Assembly: GCA_024529925.1 (NCBI GenBank)
Contig: JAFEUB010000716.1
Span: 1,781,501-1,845,500 of the forward strand
Direction of reading: 5' to 3'
Length of the DNA stretch: 64,000 nt
Origin: Ophthalmolycus amberensis
Lineage: Eukaryota; Chordata; Actinopteri; Perciformes; Zoarcidae
Numbering within the stretch: position 1 is the stretch's first letter; the number at the start of each line of letters is the position of its first letter. Positions 1 to 12,427 of this stretch are shown piece after piece. The notes under the pieces were generated by a model. That model did no database searches and had not been told where the DNA came from. It saw only the letters and a list, made by a program, of their open reading frames with translations. The position numbers and the translations under genes are program-made.

Positions 1-575
1 GTATGTAATCTCGACGCGCGTCAAAAAATCAACGCGACCGGTGTGAACGCCCCATTAGATGTCTCAAATGTTGTTTGAGTGGTTAAATTGAATGGAAGCA
101 AAAAGTTAATCAAAACACTATTTGCCGAACAAGCAGTTTAGGATAAACTCTTGTGAGCCCATCACAACCAGACATCGTCCCAATCACTAATTAATTAGAA
201 AACTTCTTCCGCTCTGCTAAATATTGCTGCATTTAGACTGACTGAATAATCATGTTTCCCAAATCTATATAAGAGCAGCTGATACTCTACAGATAATCAC
301 GACCCAGTACTGTGACTGGTGAACTGTTAACGACTTCAAATTCTTGCAATCAGGGCTGGGCAATAGTAAGAAAATCAAATATATCATATATTGATGGGTC
401 ATGATTCATATATTTGAAACAAAAAATACAAAAACACAAAAAAGTGTATTGTTTAGAGATGTTTCCTATTTTCTTCATACAGAAAAACTACAGGTTGTAC
501 CTTTGCTTGCCCTCACTGGTACATGACTCATTTCAAACTGATATGCGTTTATAAAGTACTAATGTCAGACATCAC

Positions 576-1614
576 CTGTACACAGCACCGGTGCGAAGAC
601 GCACTTTCTCTGTGACCATGGCTAAGACGTGTTCCCAGCTTCTGAGAGTATATTTTGGGATCCGCATTCGAACCGGAGCAACAAAGACATCGCCGTTGGT
701 AAAAACACTACGAAACACAAGAAGAAAAAGAAGACACAAAGAAATAATCATCAAGTAAACAGGATACAAAAACATTATTGCTTTACAACATAACACAGCA
801 GAGAAAATTCTCCTGTTTTACACTCAGGATAACTTTGTATCTTAAAATCAATACTCACTTTATCATGCAAGACTCATGGCTAGTTATCCCCCAACGAGCA
901 GAAACTATTATTCTGCTGTGAACAACAGGCCGAATCTGAAAATGTTAAAACTAAGGGTCAGTGGTGAATAAGCAATGAGGCAAGTGTCTGACGCAACTCT
1001 GATGTTGTGTGTGATAACAGGACTTTTGAGTTCATTATCACAGTTTGCGGTCAGGGTTTAGGCTTCACCTATACATGCAACTTCCCACTAAAGAAAAGCT
1101 CCATTTATGGTCACACATAATATAGCGCCTGAAAATACATGTTACACTTAGTTTAATCGTTTTCAGTGTGCTGATCACAGACAAAAACAAGGTAGTCTTA
1201 CCTGTTCTATTTTCTTTTTCTGTGGCTTCTTGGTTGTTATCTGACAATAGCTGGAAGGCAATAAATAATACATAATGTAAATGACACACACACACGCGCG
1301 CACGCACACACCTTCCAGCATGGTACCTACTCCAGTTTTTTGAACTGCTCATTTCCGGCTGCAACATAGACACTCCCTTGCGCCAAGTCGTCCAGATTCT
1401 GCACTTTGTGGCCCTCTGTGGGAGTGTACAGCCTCCGCACGGCGCCAAACGGAGCCTCGAGCCCTCTGGTCAAAGACGTCAACAAGTTGTCAAAAGTTGA
1501 CAGATGGCGCGGATTCACAACTACTTTTCTTCCGGGGAAAAAAGCGTCTCCGTTCTTGTAGACGATGATTGTTTTTGTCGGCGGCAGGTCGCCTCTCCCT
1601 GCTGCGCCTGGCAT
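576..1614 (-). CDS. dcdc2c: Doublecortin-domain protein, DCDC2C-like (5' part, runs off left edge)
   Basis: Doublecortin (DCX) domains bind microtubules; DCDC2-family proteins act in cilia and sperm flagella. Coding exons seen on the minus strand are 1331-1614 (start codon 1612-1614), 1202-1250, 859-915 and 576-707. The first exon encodes nearly a whole DCX lobe: IIVYKNGDAFFPGRK near residues 16-30, then APFGAVRRLYTP, and QFKKL at the exon end. The last two exons join in phase to give SARW...MINVFTNGD and then IPKYTLRSWEHVLAMVTEK, the start of the second lobe. Exon 1 must use the donor at 1329-1330, because the next GT lies behind an in-frame TAG. Exon 2 ends in phase 0 but the following exon needs phase 2, so a short linker exon between 916 and 1201 is probably unrecognised. 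The rest of lobe 2 and the C terminus lie outside the window. DCDC2 and DCDC2B are alternatives; INVFTNG and the neighbouring colec11 favour DCDC2C. Confidence 0.75.
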
Positions 1615-1620
1615 ACTTAG

Positions 1621-4049
1621 TATGTAAACTAACTTAGTTCAGGCAAACAAAGAGTAACGTTCGCTTGGTGTCGAAAGTAAACGTGTCCCTGTCTCGGCGT
1701 GTTGAGGCTCCGGAGACGTAACTGGAGATATAGCGTCTGATATGGAAACCAATTCTTTCACACGAGAGGTGTAGCATCAAGAAACCGATCCACCACCGTC
1801 TGTGTTGTGGTTTGCTATTGTTCCTTTGTATGTAACGTTAATTGACGTTAATTCAGTATTTTCCCCCAAAACGAATGCGTTTCCAAGTCAACCAACAGGG
1901 GAGAATCCGTTGGTTATGTTAGATCACATTTAGTTTACAGCAGGCTATAATCATTTTAGCCATGTAGTGTAATTTAATTAGATTAAAGTACATACAAATA
2001 ATACTGTACAAGCTAACATTTGATTATCATGCCTAGTGATATCATAATTATTATTCATATTATTAGTATTATAAAAAGTATTATTTCATACAACAGCAAT
2101 CTGGCGAAATTTGGGCCAATTGAGTCCATATTTCTGTAATGTTTGGAACATAGACTTCTAATGAACTAGATAGCATAAAGTCCAATATTGGATCACTTTT
2201 ACACCTGGGTTTGGTCCAAGAACTTTTTTTAAATTTAAACTTCACCATGTGTTTGATTTGTTTTTAAGCAACGTTGTGCTGTATATGTTCAGAGGGCTGT
2301 CCACTGATATGTGGATGTTGATGATAGCCATTGATACACACCCATATGGGCCAACAAAGCTTATACAGTTGTCATACATTTTCCCCCCTTTATAACTCCA
2401 CTTTCCTTTGCACATTTACCAAAAACTAACTGGTGACTTCTTGACAGCGCTCATGTTGCTTGCCTTTCCAAATTACTGGATTACTGGAAGACAAGTTCAA
2501 CTTAGTCCATCTAGGGGGGCAAACTAAAACATCACAACTACAGTACGAAAATGACATTTCCACAGTGGATATAGGGAAAATAACATCAGATGCACTGTGT
2601 GTGTTTTTTTTCTTTCCATTTCCATGCACTGTGTAGCCATATCTCCCATTTGCAGCCTTTTTTTTCACCACAGATTGCCTGCCAGTTTTAGACAGAGCTG
2701 TCCAAATGGTTTACCACAAATGTAACCAGAGATTACACCAACAACAATGGCACCTTATTGGTTTATGCCAGACAACTCCTGGTCAATTAAATGCATAATT
2801 CATCCCAGCATTAATTATTCATTTCTTAAGGGACTGGTCCTGTGCTTTATTGGGAGAACTGCATCATGCATATTCAAATTCCTCTTCTTAGAGGGACTCA
2901 AGGGACTGAGGATATCATCTCAGCTGGGATGCCCATCCTAAAACACAATAGCAGCCAGGGCTGTAAGACAACTTCTATTAATCACACAACTAGACCGTAG
3001 AGGATTGTCAAACATGCGATATTAACCTGGAGTATATTTCTTGTTTTTGTCATTCAGCAAACAGGGTGCTGTCATATTGGTACCTAGTGTCATTTGTTTA
3101 TTATTATTTTAAAGTCTCTTGTGTTTAGAGAATACATTATGTTTTTAAATAATATACATGTCACAGCAAAACTGTCAGTGTTAATTTAACTCTGTATAAT
3201 TTGCTTAAGATGGATTTCAAAATTTTTCCAGAGAAATATTAACATAGAAAAATCTCCAATAATTAATAAAAATAAATTAACAAATAACAATCAAGTTCAA
3301 TTTTTTTGCGTATACAATGCGTAGACATCTTTGCACAAAATATATTTTACAGTAGCAAAAGCACGCGTGTAAATACTGAAATTTGCTGCCTCAGTTTCAG
3401 GGTCCTGTTGTTGTGCAGACTGGCTCGCGCTGTCATGGCTTACTGGGGCACTTGAACTCAGCCAGCGTTAATGTTAGATCCCAGTGTGACAAATTGTTAC
3501 ACTGCAGTATGATTTCTGTCCACTGGGTGGAGTCTTACTCTCCAGCTGCTGCAGATAAATGTGGCATGTCAGGGGCAGAAATGATTTTTTTTGAGTTTAC
3601 AACAACCAACACATAACTTACAATATGAATATAGAATGTATATTGTATTCCATCATATGATTAACAGCACGCAACTGGAAACAAAATCTTTAATTTCATA
3701 TTTTATGCACAAACCTTCTACATTTGCTGATTTGTCTCGTTTGTCGATGGCCCTGTTTGCAAATATTGCTCGTTGGATAGTTTGCGTTACATAAAAAATC
3801 AAATACATTGGCTGGCATGCTGTTTGAAACACTTATGAATGACAAGCGTATGAGATTAACGGTGCACTTAAAATGAGTAAATTCTCATAAAAAGAATGGA
3901 TGTTTAGTGAGTTAAGAAAATAAATAGCTGATAAGGAAAAGTAAAAAGGAAGTAGGAAATATAGTTTGCACAACTTGCATGTCATTTTGTCATTTATATT
4001 TACACTTTTCGGTCTCACTCTTGCTTCATCGTCTGCATGTCGACTGAAC
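1621..4049. other. Intergenic: dcdc2c promoter side and colec11 3' flank
   Basis: I see no convincing coding exon here. The segment holds the 5' flank of dcdc2c (start codon at 1614) and, nearer 4049, the 3' untranslated region of colec11, whose poly(A) site I could not fix. The base composition is AT-rich from about 1930 to 3320. Open frames on both strands in this stretch are short and have no domain-like pattern. Confidence 0.5.
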
Positions 4050-4441
4050 TCAGGCACTCTCCTTGTCAAATTCACAGACAAAATACATGGTAGGGTGGCA
4101 TGCCACATCAGTCCACTCCCCAGAGGCCACCATCTCAGCACAGTCCTCATCGTCATAGGCGTTGTTGGGCTCTCCCTTTCTCCATTTGCTGAAAGTGGTC
4201 ATGGCAGAGAGATCCACGTAGGTGAAAACGCCCTCGCGGTGCAGGTCATTAATGCCAATGTAGACTCTGTTCAGGCCTGCTTCGGTTATGTACCCTGCGA
4301 TGGCCACGTTGGCGCCCTCGTCTTTGGGCATGGCCAGGTGCCCCCCCCTCGTCTGACAGTAGAGCTCGGCGTCGGAGTAGCGCTTCTCCTCCTTCACCAA
4401 CAGATAGACCTTACTGTCTGTCTCTTTTATGCCAGCAACAG
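4050..4441 (-). CDS. colec11: colec11 last exon: C-type carbohydrate-recognition domain
   Basis: This exon encodes residues about 141-270. It begins in phase after the neck with AVAGIKETDSK, then VKEEKRYSDAELYC, and ends CEFDKESA before a stop. Visible lectin features are the four cysteines, the calcium and sugar motif EPN in KGEPNNAYDDEDC (mannose-type specificity), and YIGINDL. The usual WND triplet is W-T-D here, in GEWTDVAC. In mannose-binding proteins that Asn is a calcium and sugar ligand, so the change is functionally interesting. The long plus-strand open frame across 3966-4463 is the antisense shadow of this exon. Confidence 0.93.
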
Positions 4442-5815
4442 CTGCAGGGGAGGGCAGTGCTGAAAAATGAGCACTTGTATTTCTATAAATTTCACATTGA
4501 CATGCCCAGCATTTGCAGTTCTATGAGGATGACGAGTGAAGCGATAGCGAAGATACAAGAACTGATGTTTTTAACGCACACAAAAAGAATCTTAAGATCA
4601 TACCATTTTTGATGAATTTCAGTTCAGAGGAGAGCTGTGCCACAAGAATGTCCATTTCTCCAATCATCTTTCTCATTGATGTGCACTCATATGGAACACC
4701 TGATAAGGAGAAAATGTGGGGGATTACCACACAGGCGTTTTAATTAGCTCTCAAACCTCACCAAATGTATCCCTCTAATCTGTTAATAATCTGTTTGACA
4801 AACTGAATAACATGGAGTAATATATCACCTGGTTCTCCATTAGGGCCCTTTGGACCCAGATCCCCCATGTCTCCCTTTACCCCTGAGATATAAAATTAAT
4901 ATTTATTTGAAAGAAAACGTATTCAACTAATATTATGTGAAGTACGTTTCTGTATTTTCTGATTACCTTTCATTCCACTTGGGCCCATTTTTCCATAATG
5001 TCCCATTATGCCTTTCTGACCTGTAAGTCCGGTTTCACCTTAAAAGACAGAGATTGAACAGAAATATTTTTTTACAATGCAATCTATTTTAAAAAAGCCA
5101 CATGTCTCTCGTTTCTGCACCTTAAAAGACCAAAGATCGTCAATTAAAATATTAACTGAAATTCTTAAACTTCTGCTATGGGGACAAAACTAAAATGCAG
5201 TCTGTGTAATGTCTTTAAAAAGTTCGCAAACACCCTCTGCTCCTCATTAAGGTCTTCAGTAAACACTTGTCCACAGCAGTCAACTCCCAAATCATTTCTC
5301 CTCCAACCTCTCACCCAAATGTAAACACTTGGCCATCTCTGGATGGCCTGGCAGTGATGTAATAGTACATTATCAGCCCAAGCAATGTGATCTTTACCCC
5401 AGAACTTTTTTTTGTTTCAGCTTAGTGGTAGCGCTGAAAAAACACGAGGAGATGCGTACAGTTTGGATGCTTGGTTAATGTTTTCCCCTGCATTTAAAAA
5501 TAAAAGATATTCTTATACCAATCTCTCCAGGAGGGCCAAGTCTTCCTGGTCTCCCCGGTGCTCCTTTTTGACCTTTTTCTCCTGGTTCTCCTTTTGCAGA
5601 AAACACAATAATAAAGAGAAGAAATTATGAAGACGGATTACATTTTTCTATGTATGGTGTGTGTAAGAAAGTATGTAGAATGACTTGCCTTTGAGGCCAG
5701 GGACAAGGATCTGAAGAGTGCAGGACTCCTCTGTCAAGTGCTCTCCATATGACAAACTCAGCACAGACATTATAATTATGGGCAATAACAGCTTCTCTCC
5801 TATCATCCTTTGCAT
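4050..5815 (-). CDS. colec11: Collectin-11 (CL-K1), complete
   Basis: Secreted collagenous C-type lectin. It binds mannose- and fucose-type sugars and starts the complement lectin pathway with MASPs; the family also guides neural-crest migration. Coding exons on the minus strand are 5689-5815, 5519-5590, 4967-5038, 4829-4882, 4604-4699 and 4050-4441. They join in phase to 813 nt, 270 residues, against 271 in human. Start: ATG at 5813-5815, followed by a hydrophobic signal peptide (LLLPIIIMSVLSL) and then ILVPGLKG, the conserved start of the collagen region. A second in-frame ATG lies three codons downstream. Three exons of 72, 72 and 54 nt carry Gly-X-Y triplets. The 96-nt exon encodes the alpha-helical neck (MRKMIGEMD...SELKFIKN). 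The last exon is the lectin domain. The gene is divergent from myo6. The intron after the first coding exon has a GC donor. Confidence 0.95.
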
Positions 5816-6232
5816 GGGCTGGTTGGTGGGCTGTACTGAAGGAACAAGAGAGATTAATAAAAGACAAAACCTTTCGCAAATCATCCGGTTAGCGGGCGAC
5901 TGAATTCCTGAGAGAACACGCCCGGCTGAACACATCCCATTTCAATAATTTGAATAAATCACAAATATATACTAGAAAGAGCCCTGTAAAAAGCATGATT
6001 TCTTTATCCTGAGAAACATTTGGAAATTGCAAAAAAAAAAACACCAGACATTTGAAGCCATAGTTTAAGAAATAAATGAATTGTTTTAGTGCTTGATAGA
6101 AATCATCGCAACATACAGAATCACAGCTGCTTGAACCAAAACATTTCTTTGGTTACAAACTTGGCAATGTCTATATAAATCAACAAACACCGGTTTAACA
6201 GTATGCTGTGTTTCAAAGTGTGGCTTGCTTAC

Positions 6233-6300
6233 CTGCAGAGGTGTTTTCAGACAAAAGTAGAGAAGTGTAGCCAGCTTGCAACGACTTGCAGGAGCTTTGA
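6233..6300 (-). other. colec11: Probable non-coding first exon of colec11
   Basis: On the minus strand a good donor (CTCTGCAG followed by GTAAGC, with GT at 6231-6232) lies upstream of the coding start. The acceptor of the exon carrying the start codon is at about 5836-5837, leaving about 20 nt of leader there. The upstream end of this exon is a guess. Confidence 0.4.
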
Positions 6301-6901
6301 ACGCTGGTGGTCCTACAGAAACATTTCATGTTCCTCCACAAGCACCACAGAAAATGTGTGATAGGAAATTTGTAAACAGTTCACAGATAAAGTCCAAAGC
6401 AGCTGGGGCGCCACAGATAATTGGCTGGGAAAGTAGTCGAGTGATTGACAGCGGAGGGGCCGGATAAATACACTCACTCAACTTCAAGCTCTGTCAGATA
6501 TTTAGAAAAGCATTTAATTGTGAAGTGCCTGCGATGTCTCCCATGTCAGGTCATTAATTTCAAATGACTAATTAACAAGTTATTTTTAAAATAATATGCT
6601 GTAGGCCTAATCCTGTGTCCATTTGGGACTTTACATGAATGCAATGCTTTGCTTGTATAACATTTCTGCCACTATTGTTTCCCCAGAGTGCTTAGAAGGT
6701 CCCCCTCTCTTCTCCTTACTCTTCTTCTCTACCTTCCTGTGAACAAGTTCATTGGTTCGGGATGCAGCTTCAGATACAGACCTGCTTGTCCTCTTTGTGA
6801 CCACCTGAGGGAGCCATTGTCCATGCAAGTGGACCTCCACTGGCCTAGATCTTAAATGTACAATTACTTCTCTTTTTTGCAGTCAGTAAGAATTACAGTA
6901 A

Positions 6902-6971
<70 letters not shown>

Positions 6972-7700
6972 TATATGTATTTGTTTCTAGATTTTAAATC
7001 CAAATGTGTTCCTGTGAAAATGAATAAATAACCAAAATGTTGGATAGTTGATGTTTGGAGATTATGTGCTGTTGTGTCCCAAAATAAATATTACAATTTG
7101 ATTTGGTCAAGTGGTGTTTGTCTGTGTCGTGTATATTATTTAGGACGTGATGCAAATATTAACTTGGACTTTTAACTTAGCGTACATGTTAGTGTTTACA
7201 TGCTGTCATCTAGTGTCAGTAATCAGATATTGTCCAATGCAGGAGTATCAAGTATCCTAATTCGATTTAAAAACCCAGTGGCGGCTTTCAATGGTGGATT
7301 GGATGTCTCCTTCAAAAATCCCCCCAAAAGCTTTAGATTACCTGCCTCTCAAATATTCATGACTCTGAAGGCAACGTTTGCTGTCTTTCACTGGCTGCTA
7401 TGAGCCAGTGAATTGAAAGTTGGGTGTGTGCTCAATTCATCCTCAATATCCAGTTTTATGATTACATTTTTTTTATTCTATTCTATTGTATTCTATTCTG
7501 TGACAATGAGTGGTAATATTCCTCACATTGACATACTGAAAAATGCATGTAGGTTATTATGTTACAACAAAGTCACGTGCATCGTGGTTAAAGGGGTTTA
7601 AATGTTACAGCATTGTGTTTTATTTTTCTAAAATGTTTTTTTGGTGATAATAAATGGTAATTTAGTTTCCCAATGCTCATTTCCTCCTCTGCTGCACGAA
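6301..7700. other. Divergent intergenic region between colec11 and myo6
   Basis: About 1.4 kb separates the inferred starts of colec11 (leftward) and myo6 (rightward). It contains a long TA microsatellite at 6901-6979 and otherwise AT-rich DNA without supportable exons. It must hold one or both promoters. It is also where a 2p25-type gene block meets a 6q14-type block. Confidence 0.5.
6901..6979. repeat. (TA)n microsatellite
   Basis: An almost pure TA tract of about 60 bp flanked by short ATATGTAT and CACACA variants. Seen directly. Confidence 0.95.
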
Positions 7701-7739
7701 GGGATTCAGTGCTCCTGTTTGGCTTTCAGACTAGAACAC

Positions 7740-7962
7740 AGTCAGTAATAACGACCCGACACAGGATCTTACGAGCAGCACGTCAACGCACCTTCAGCCG
7801 TATCCAGTCGGGATGACGTCACCTGTGCTCACCGGAGCACCGAGCGCAGCCTGCCCCGTGAAGGAAGACTGAGAAAGCTGGAGCACTATTACAACTACAC
7901 ATCCGTATGAGGGACTTAACACTCCGTCCTGTCGCCCTCATCGTAAATCTGACACCCTGAAC
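7740..7962 (+). promoter_or_regulatory. myo6: myo6 promoter and non-coding exon 1
   Basis: A CpG-richer stretch at about 7745-7860 contains a full CRE palindrome, TGACGTCA, at 7814-7821. It is followed by untranslated sequence ending at a strong donor, GAAC followed by GTAAGT, with GT at 7963-7964. The next exon begins at 10722 and carries the start codon, so this is the likely non-coding first exon. The transcription start is not determined; I infer it close to 7830-7860. A 17-codon upstream reading frame lies at 7907-7960. Confidence 0.5.
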
Positions 7963-10752
7963 GTAAGTATTTGTTTAACTTTTATATTATTTTCGCGAAA
8001 AGTTCACTTTGTAATATCTTTACAAGTATGGGAATGGGGTTAGTAGCCTACAGTTAATGTCGTTTCCCGATTGTATTCTTGTTTAATTATTAACAAGCCT
8101 ATATAGTGTTTGTTTGCCCACAAACTCCTACAGTTGGCATAATGATCTATTTATAAGGGACAGTTAGTCTCTGTTTGACAGGAAAGAGGCAGGAAAGAAG
8201 AGGAATGTCTGTGTGTCCTGCTTCTGTTTGAGCCAGTGTCCATTCATTTCTGTGTACATTTCTGTGTCCTTCCCTCTGCACTGCATGGGGTCTCTGTGTT
8301 TCATTGGACACAAGACACATTTCTGATTTGCTGAGTCTGCAGTAGATCCCCATATACTGCTCTTGGTGTATGACAAACATTATATTATATCTTCATTGCG
8401 CAGTATATGGTATATTTGTGTACTCATTAGGCCTTTGGTGGTCATGTGGTTTTGAACTGAAAGCTTTGTTTGTTATCAGTCACGTAGCAAAGACAGTCTG
8501 GAAGATCCCATGCAGCCTTGATCTCACACTTGAAGGTTGAAGACAACAGACTGGGCAAAGTAATCTTTATCCTCCCTCCTTCTGCTGCATTTTTTTACAC
8601 CCTTGCTTATATTTGAATGGTGTTTGATTATCAAATAACCATCACGGCAATTTTGAATATGGCATCCATGCAGTCTAAGTTCCTGAAAGTTATACAGACG
8701 GGGCCTTTTCACCTGTCGCAGCTCTTGCAAACGTTGTAGAATGAGATTTGTGTATTGACTTAAATGACTGTGCTTTCTACAAACACGGTTCAAGAAGCTT
8801 CTCGTATATTTTTGAATACAATTTTGGTATTATGGATCCAATATATTGCTTTTATAAGTTTGCTTCTCAGAGAATTGTTTGAGTTTTTTGTTCTGTTTCT
8901 GGCCTTCATGGTGGGTCGGTCCTATTGATGAAATCATCTTCTTACTTGGCAAATGCATCTATTGTAAACAACATATATTACATTCACTTTTAGTTGAAGC
9001 ATTGATTGAAGGATCATATTAGATGCAAGCCAGGTCTTCATTTGTTTATGCTTGTACATACTTACATAAATAATGATTGAATATTTAACACAGTCTTATA
9101 TTTGCTTCTTGTGCATTAGCACCACACAGGCGTTCTCCAAATCATCTTGTTTTGGTAAAATTGTACCTGCATCATTTGAATAGGTTTACGTTTATCTGAG
9201 CCGTGTGTTACAAAGTCCTCAAAGTGAGTATTGAGAAAAGCCAGATGTACAGTAGGTGTATTGACCAGACATGACGTACCTGATAATGAAGCTGTAAAAG
9301 TCTGATTGTGGTTATTACCATCACTAACATGCAAGGATCCGTCTCTTGTTCAGTGATAAAGAAATGGTCGACTGCTCTTGCAAATAAGTTATGATGCAAC
9401 ACAAAGGAATCAGATATTTAGAAATGCAAAATGTTGAATAGTGCAAGATCATTGTGGTCCAGTCTCATCTAGGTCCAAAAGAAAGACAGAAAAGCCAGGA
9501 GTAGGTCACTCCAGGTTACCAGCTCCAATCTCTTGCTTGGTTGGACCTGTTGAACCTTGAGTCCTTGCTGAAGGCTACATCAGCACTTTCCAGCACCTAT
9601 CCTTTCTGACATTTGACCTCAATCCCTGAAGCTAATGGCATACTCTGGCATAACATCAGCACTTTTGCGTTGAAGAACTCTGTGTTTGTCGGATTAACTG
9701 TCAAGAACCGGTAACGAGCTTTCACATTTGACTGAAGACGCGCTGATATTGTCGGCACCAGATTCGGACAGGAATTATTATCCTCGACATCTGCCAGGGT
9801 CCATCTGCTGCTGTCTATTGCAGAATAAAGTTGGACAATTTTAATTTTTGAATGTATAAAGCCGGTTGTTTTGGCAACAATAAAAGTGCTTGAAAGAGTC
9901 AGCCAGCAATATGCTCTTGTTTTAGCTGGACTTCCAAATTATACCCACTAACAGATGGATACAAATACCTACACACAACTTTAGGCTTCAAACTTGACTA
10001 ATCCGATTTAAGTTGCATAATAGTCAGAATGTAGAAAGTGCTATACGTCATCCAACAGTTTGATAGCACTGTGTAAGATGACGTGCGTTAGCTTGGACAC
10101 TGCACAGTCCAAATATACATCTACGGACATGAGATGCTTCTAACTGGCTAGTTGGGCCGGGCAGTTTTCTCTATGGCAGGTCACTTGAGGTAGTGTTGTC
10201 CTCACTGGAGATTGCAGGACTCCCTCTGGTCATGTCCCAGCAGAAAATCCTCTCATACAAGATCAGTCGGAGTAAAAACATGTTCATGGAAAGCGAAGCA
10301 GAGAGCAGCAGTGGGTCAGGGCCCAAACACATCAATGCAAATGACTGAGGAAGGCCACTGTACATCAGTTTCACAATGAACTCATTGTAATCTGTGTTTT
10401 TGTCTGATGTCACTGATACTACTTTGATATCAGTCTCCATGTCAAGTCAAATATTACGGTTACAGACACAACAAGATATGTTTGTGTTATTAAAAGGATT
10501 TTCATTGCGCACTTAGTTAAGACTTTTGATTGTCAGCTGTGAAGAGAAGGTGGGATACATATAGTGTAGAAGTCTCGGGGAGCAGGAAACGGGACCAGCT
10601 TACAGTTAGTTTGAAATACCTGAGTAAAAATGCAAAACGTACTGTTCTTTGCATATCTATTTGAAGCCTTCCTGTACTAACTTTTCCTCTCTTTGCCTTT
10701 CTGTCTCTTTCCCTCTCCCAGTTGTGTGGTCGTGCTGGACTGGAGGTAAGCC

Positions 10753-12168
10753 ATGGAGGATGGGAAGCCAGTGTGGGCGCCCCACCCCGCCGACGGGTTC
10801 CAGCTGGGGATGATCGTTGACATAGGAGCCGACGCGCTCACCATAGAACCGCTGAACCAGAAGGGCAAGGTGGGTCACACACCGGCACACACGCCGTCTT
10901 TCCCTTTATTGGCAAAGTAAGTCTTACTGGGGAAAGTGCTGAGGGGCTGGTGCTCGTTTTCCTTTCATGTTGCTCTGTGGCTCAGTGGATATGAGAATTG
11001 CTAATTGGTTGAGTGGTTCACATAAACTGGGTGTTGTTTGCCTTAATCCCAGGAGGGTGCTCACAACATGCACAACTATATACATCTGCCAATTTAAAAG
11101 GCTTTCATGGAGAATTGCAACGCAATGTGTAAGAAATGAAAACTTGTTTTGTTCCAAAGTGCGATTTTAGGTGGAAAGGCGTCGGCACAACAATGTGTAA
11201 AATGTGAGAAACACGAGAGACCACATGTACAGAGGCATGAATAAATGAAGACAGCAGCAGCAGGTGTGCCGATAGTGTTGCCTAGAGGGAGAGCTGCTCA
11301 TTAGAAGTAAAGGCCACCTGTTACACCTGAGTCCCCAGCAAGCAGGCCTCTGATGTCAACAGCAGACAGTCGCCTCCACGTTTGTTTTGTGTGAAGTGTT
11401 CCCATCACAGCTAATATACAGACCTTTCTCACCGCGGACATTTTGCCATGTTAAAGTAAGCAATGCCAGGGCCCTGGCACTGGAGCAGCTACATGGAATG
11501 CAATCGTTATTAGCATTACGTGTGAAAATGTCTCTATTGCTAAGTTTGATAGCTTGACATTTGTCTTAATCTTTTATTCAGACAAGCCTTTGCTTCCCTG
11601 ATAAAAGTATGAAGGAACAATATTTTGGCGTTTTTTTAAAATTGATACTGTACTTCATGCTAATCCCAAGATGTTACCAGTTACAAGAGACCTGTTGAAT
11701 TAAAGTGGCACTGGGGAGGAGCAATTATCTTACCCAACTGACACATAACTGCATAATGTTCAGGCTCTGCACCAAGGCATACATATTTAAAGTTGTGCTA
11801 CGCTGAGCTGGAGAAAGCGTGAATGAGTGCAAAGTGAATCTCATTTGGAGTTGCTGTGAACTTTGAATGATCAGTTGATTACGAGGCGTAAACTCTGTCC
11901 CATTCAGAGGGGAATGAAAGGCCCATTGACTGTCATTTTTTTTACCGCAGCGTGGAGCTCATTAGTGTCTCAGCCTGGCTGCCTCTTCTTCTTCGTCAAT
12001 TTTATTGGTTTCGACATTTGTCAGATGGTTGTTATTGTGGATGAGCATGTCCCGATTGAGCCAAGGCACACAAAGCAGATTTTGTTTATGGTTACTGCCT
12101 GTTTGTGATAATAAGCCATGCATCACAGCACAGACATGGGGCCCATTCTCACACACGCACGCACACGC

Positions 12169-12205
<37 letters not shown>

Positions 12206-12393
12206 ATGATGAACATGTAAAATAAGTTTATTATTTAGGAAATAACCAGAAGGTCTGATTTCTTTGTTGTAGGCGCACGGTCAGCACATTCCCCGTGCCT
12301 GTTTAAATGTTGAGTCTTGAGTTTGGGTTGTTTTTAATAAAAAGTGACTTGATTAGTTCCTACAAGATCAGCATAGAGTACCACCTTTGTCTC

Positions 12394-12427
<34 letters not shown>

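Noticed and set aside
3966..4463. 165-codon plus-strand open frame
   Set aside because: Antisense shadow of the colec11 lectin exon; no family pattern of its own.
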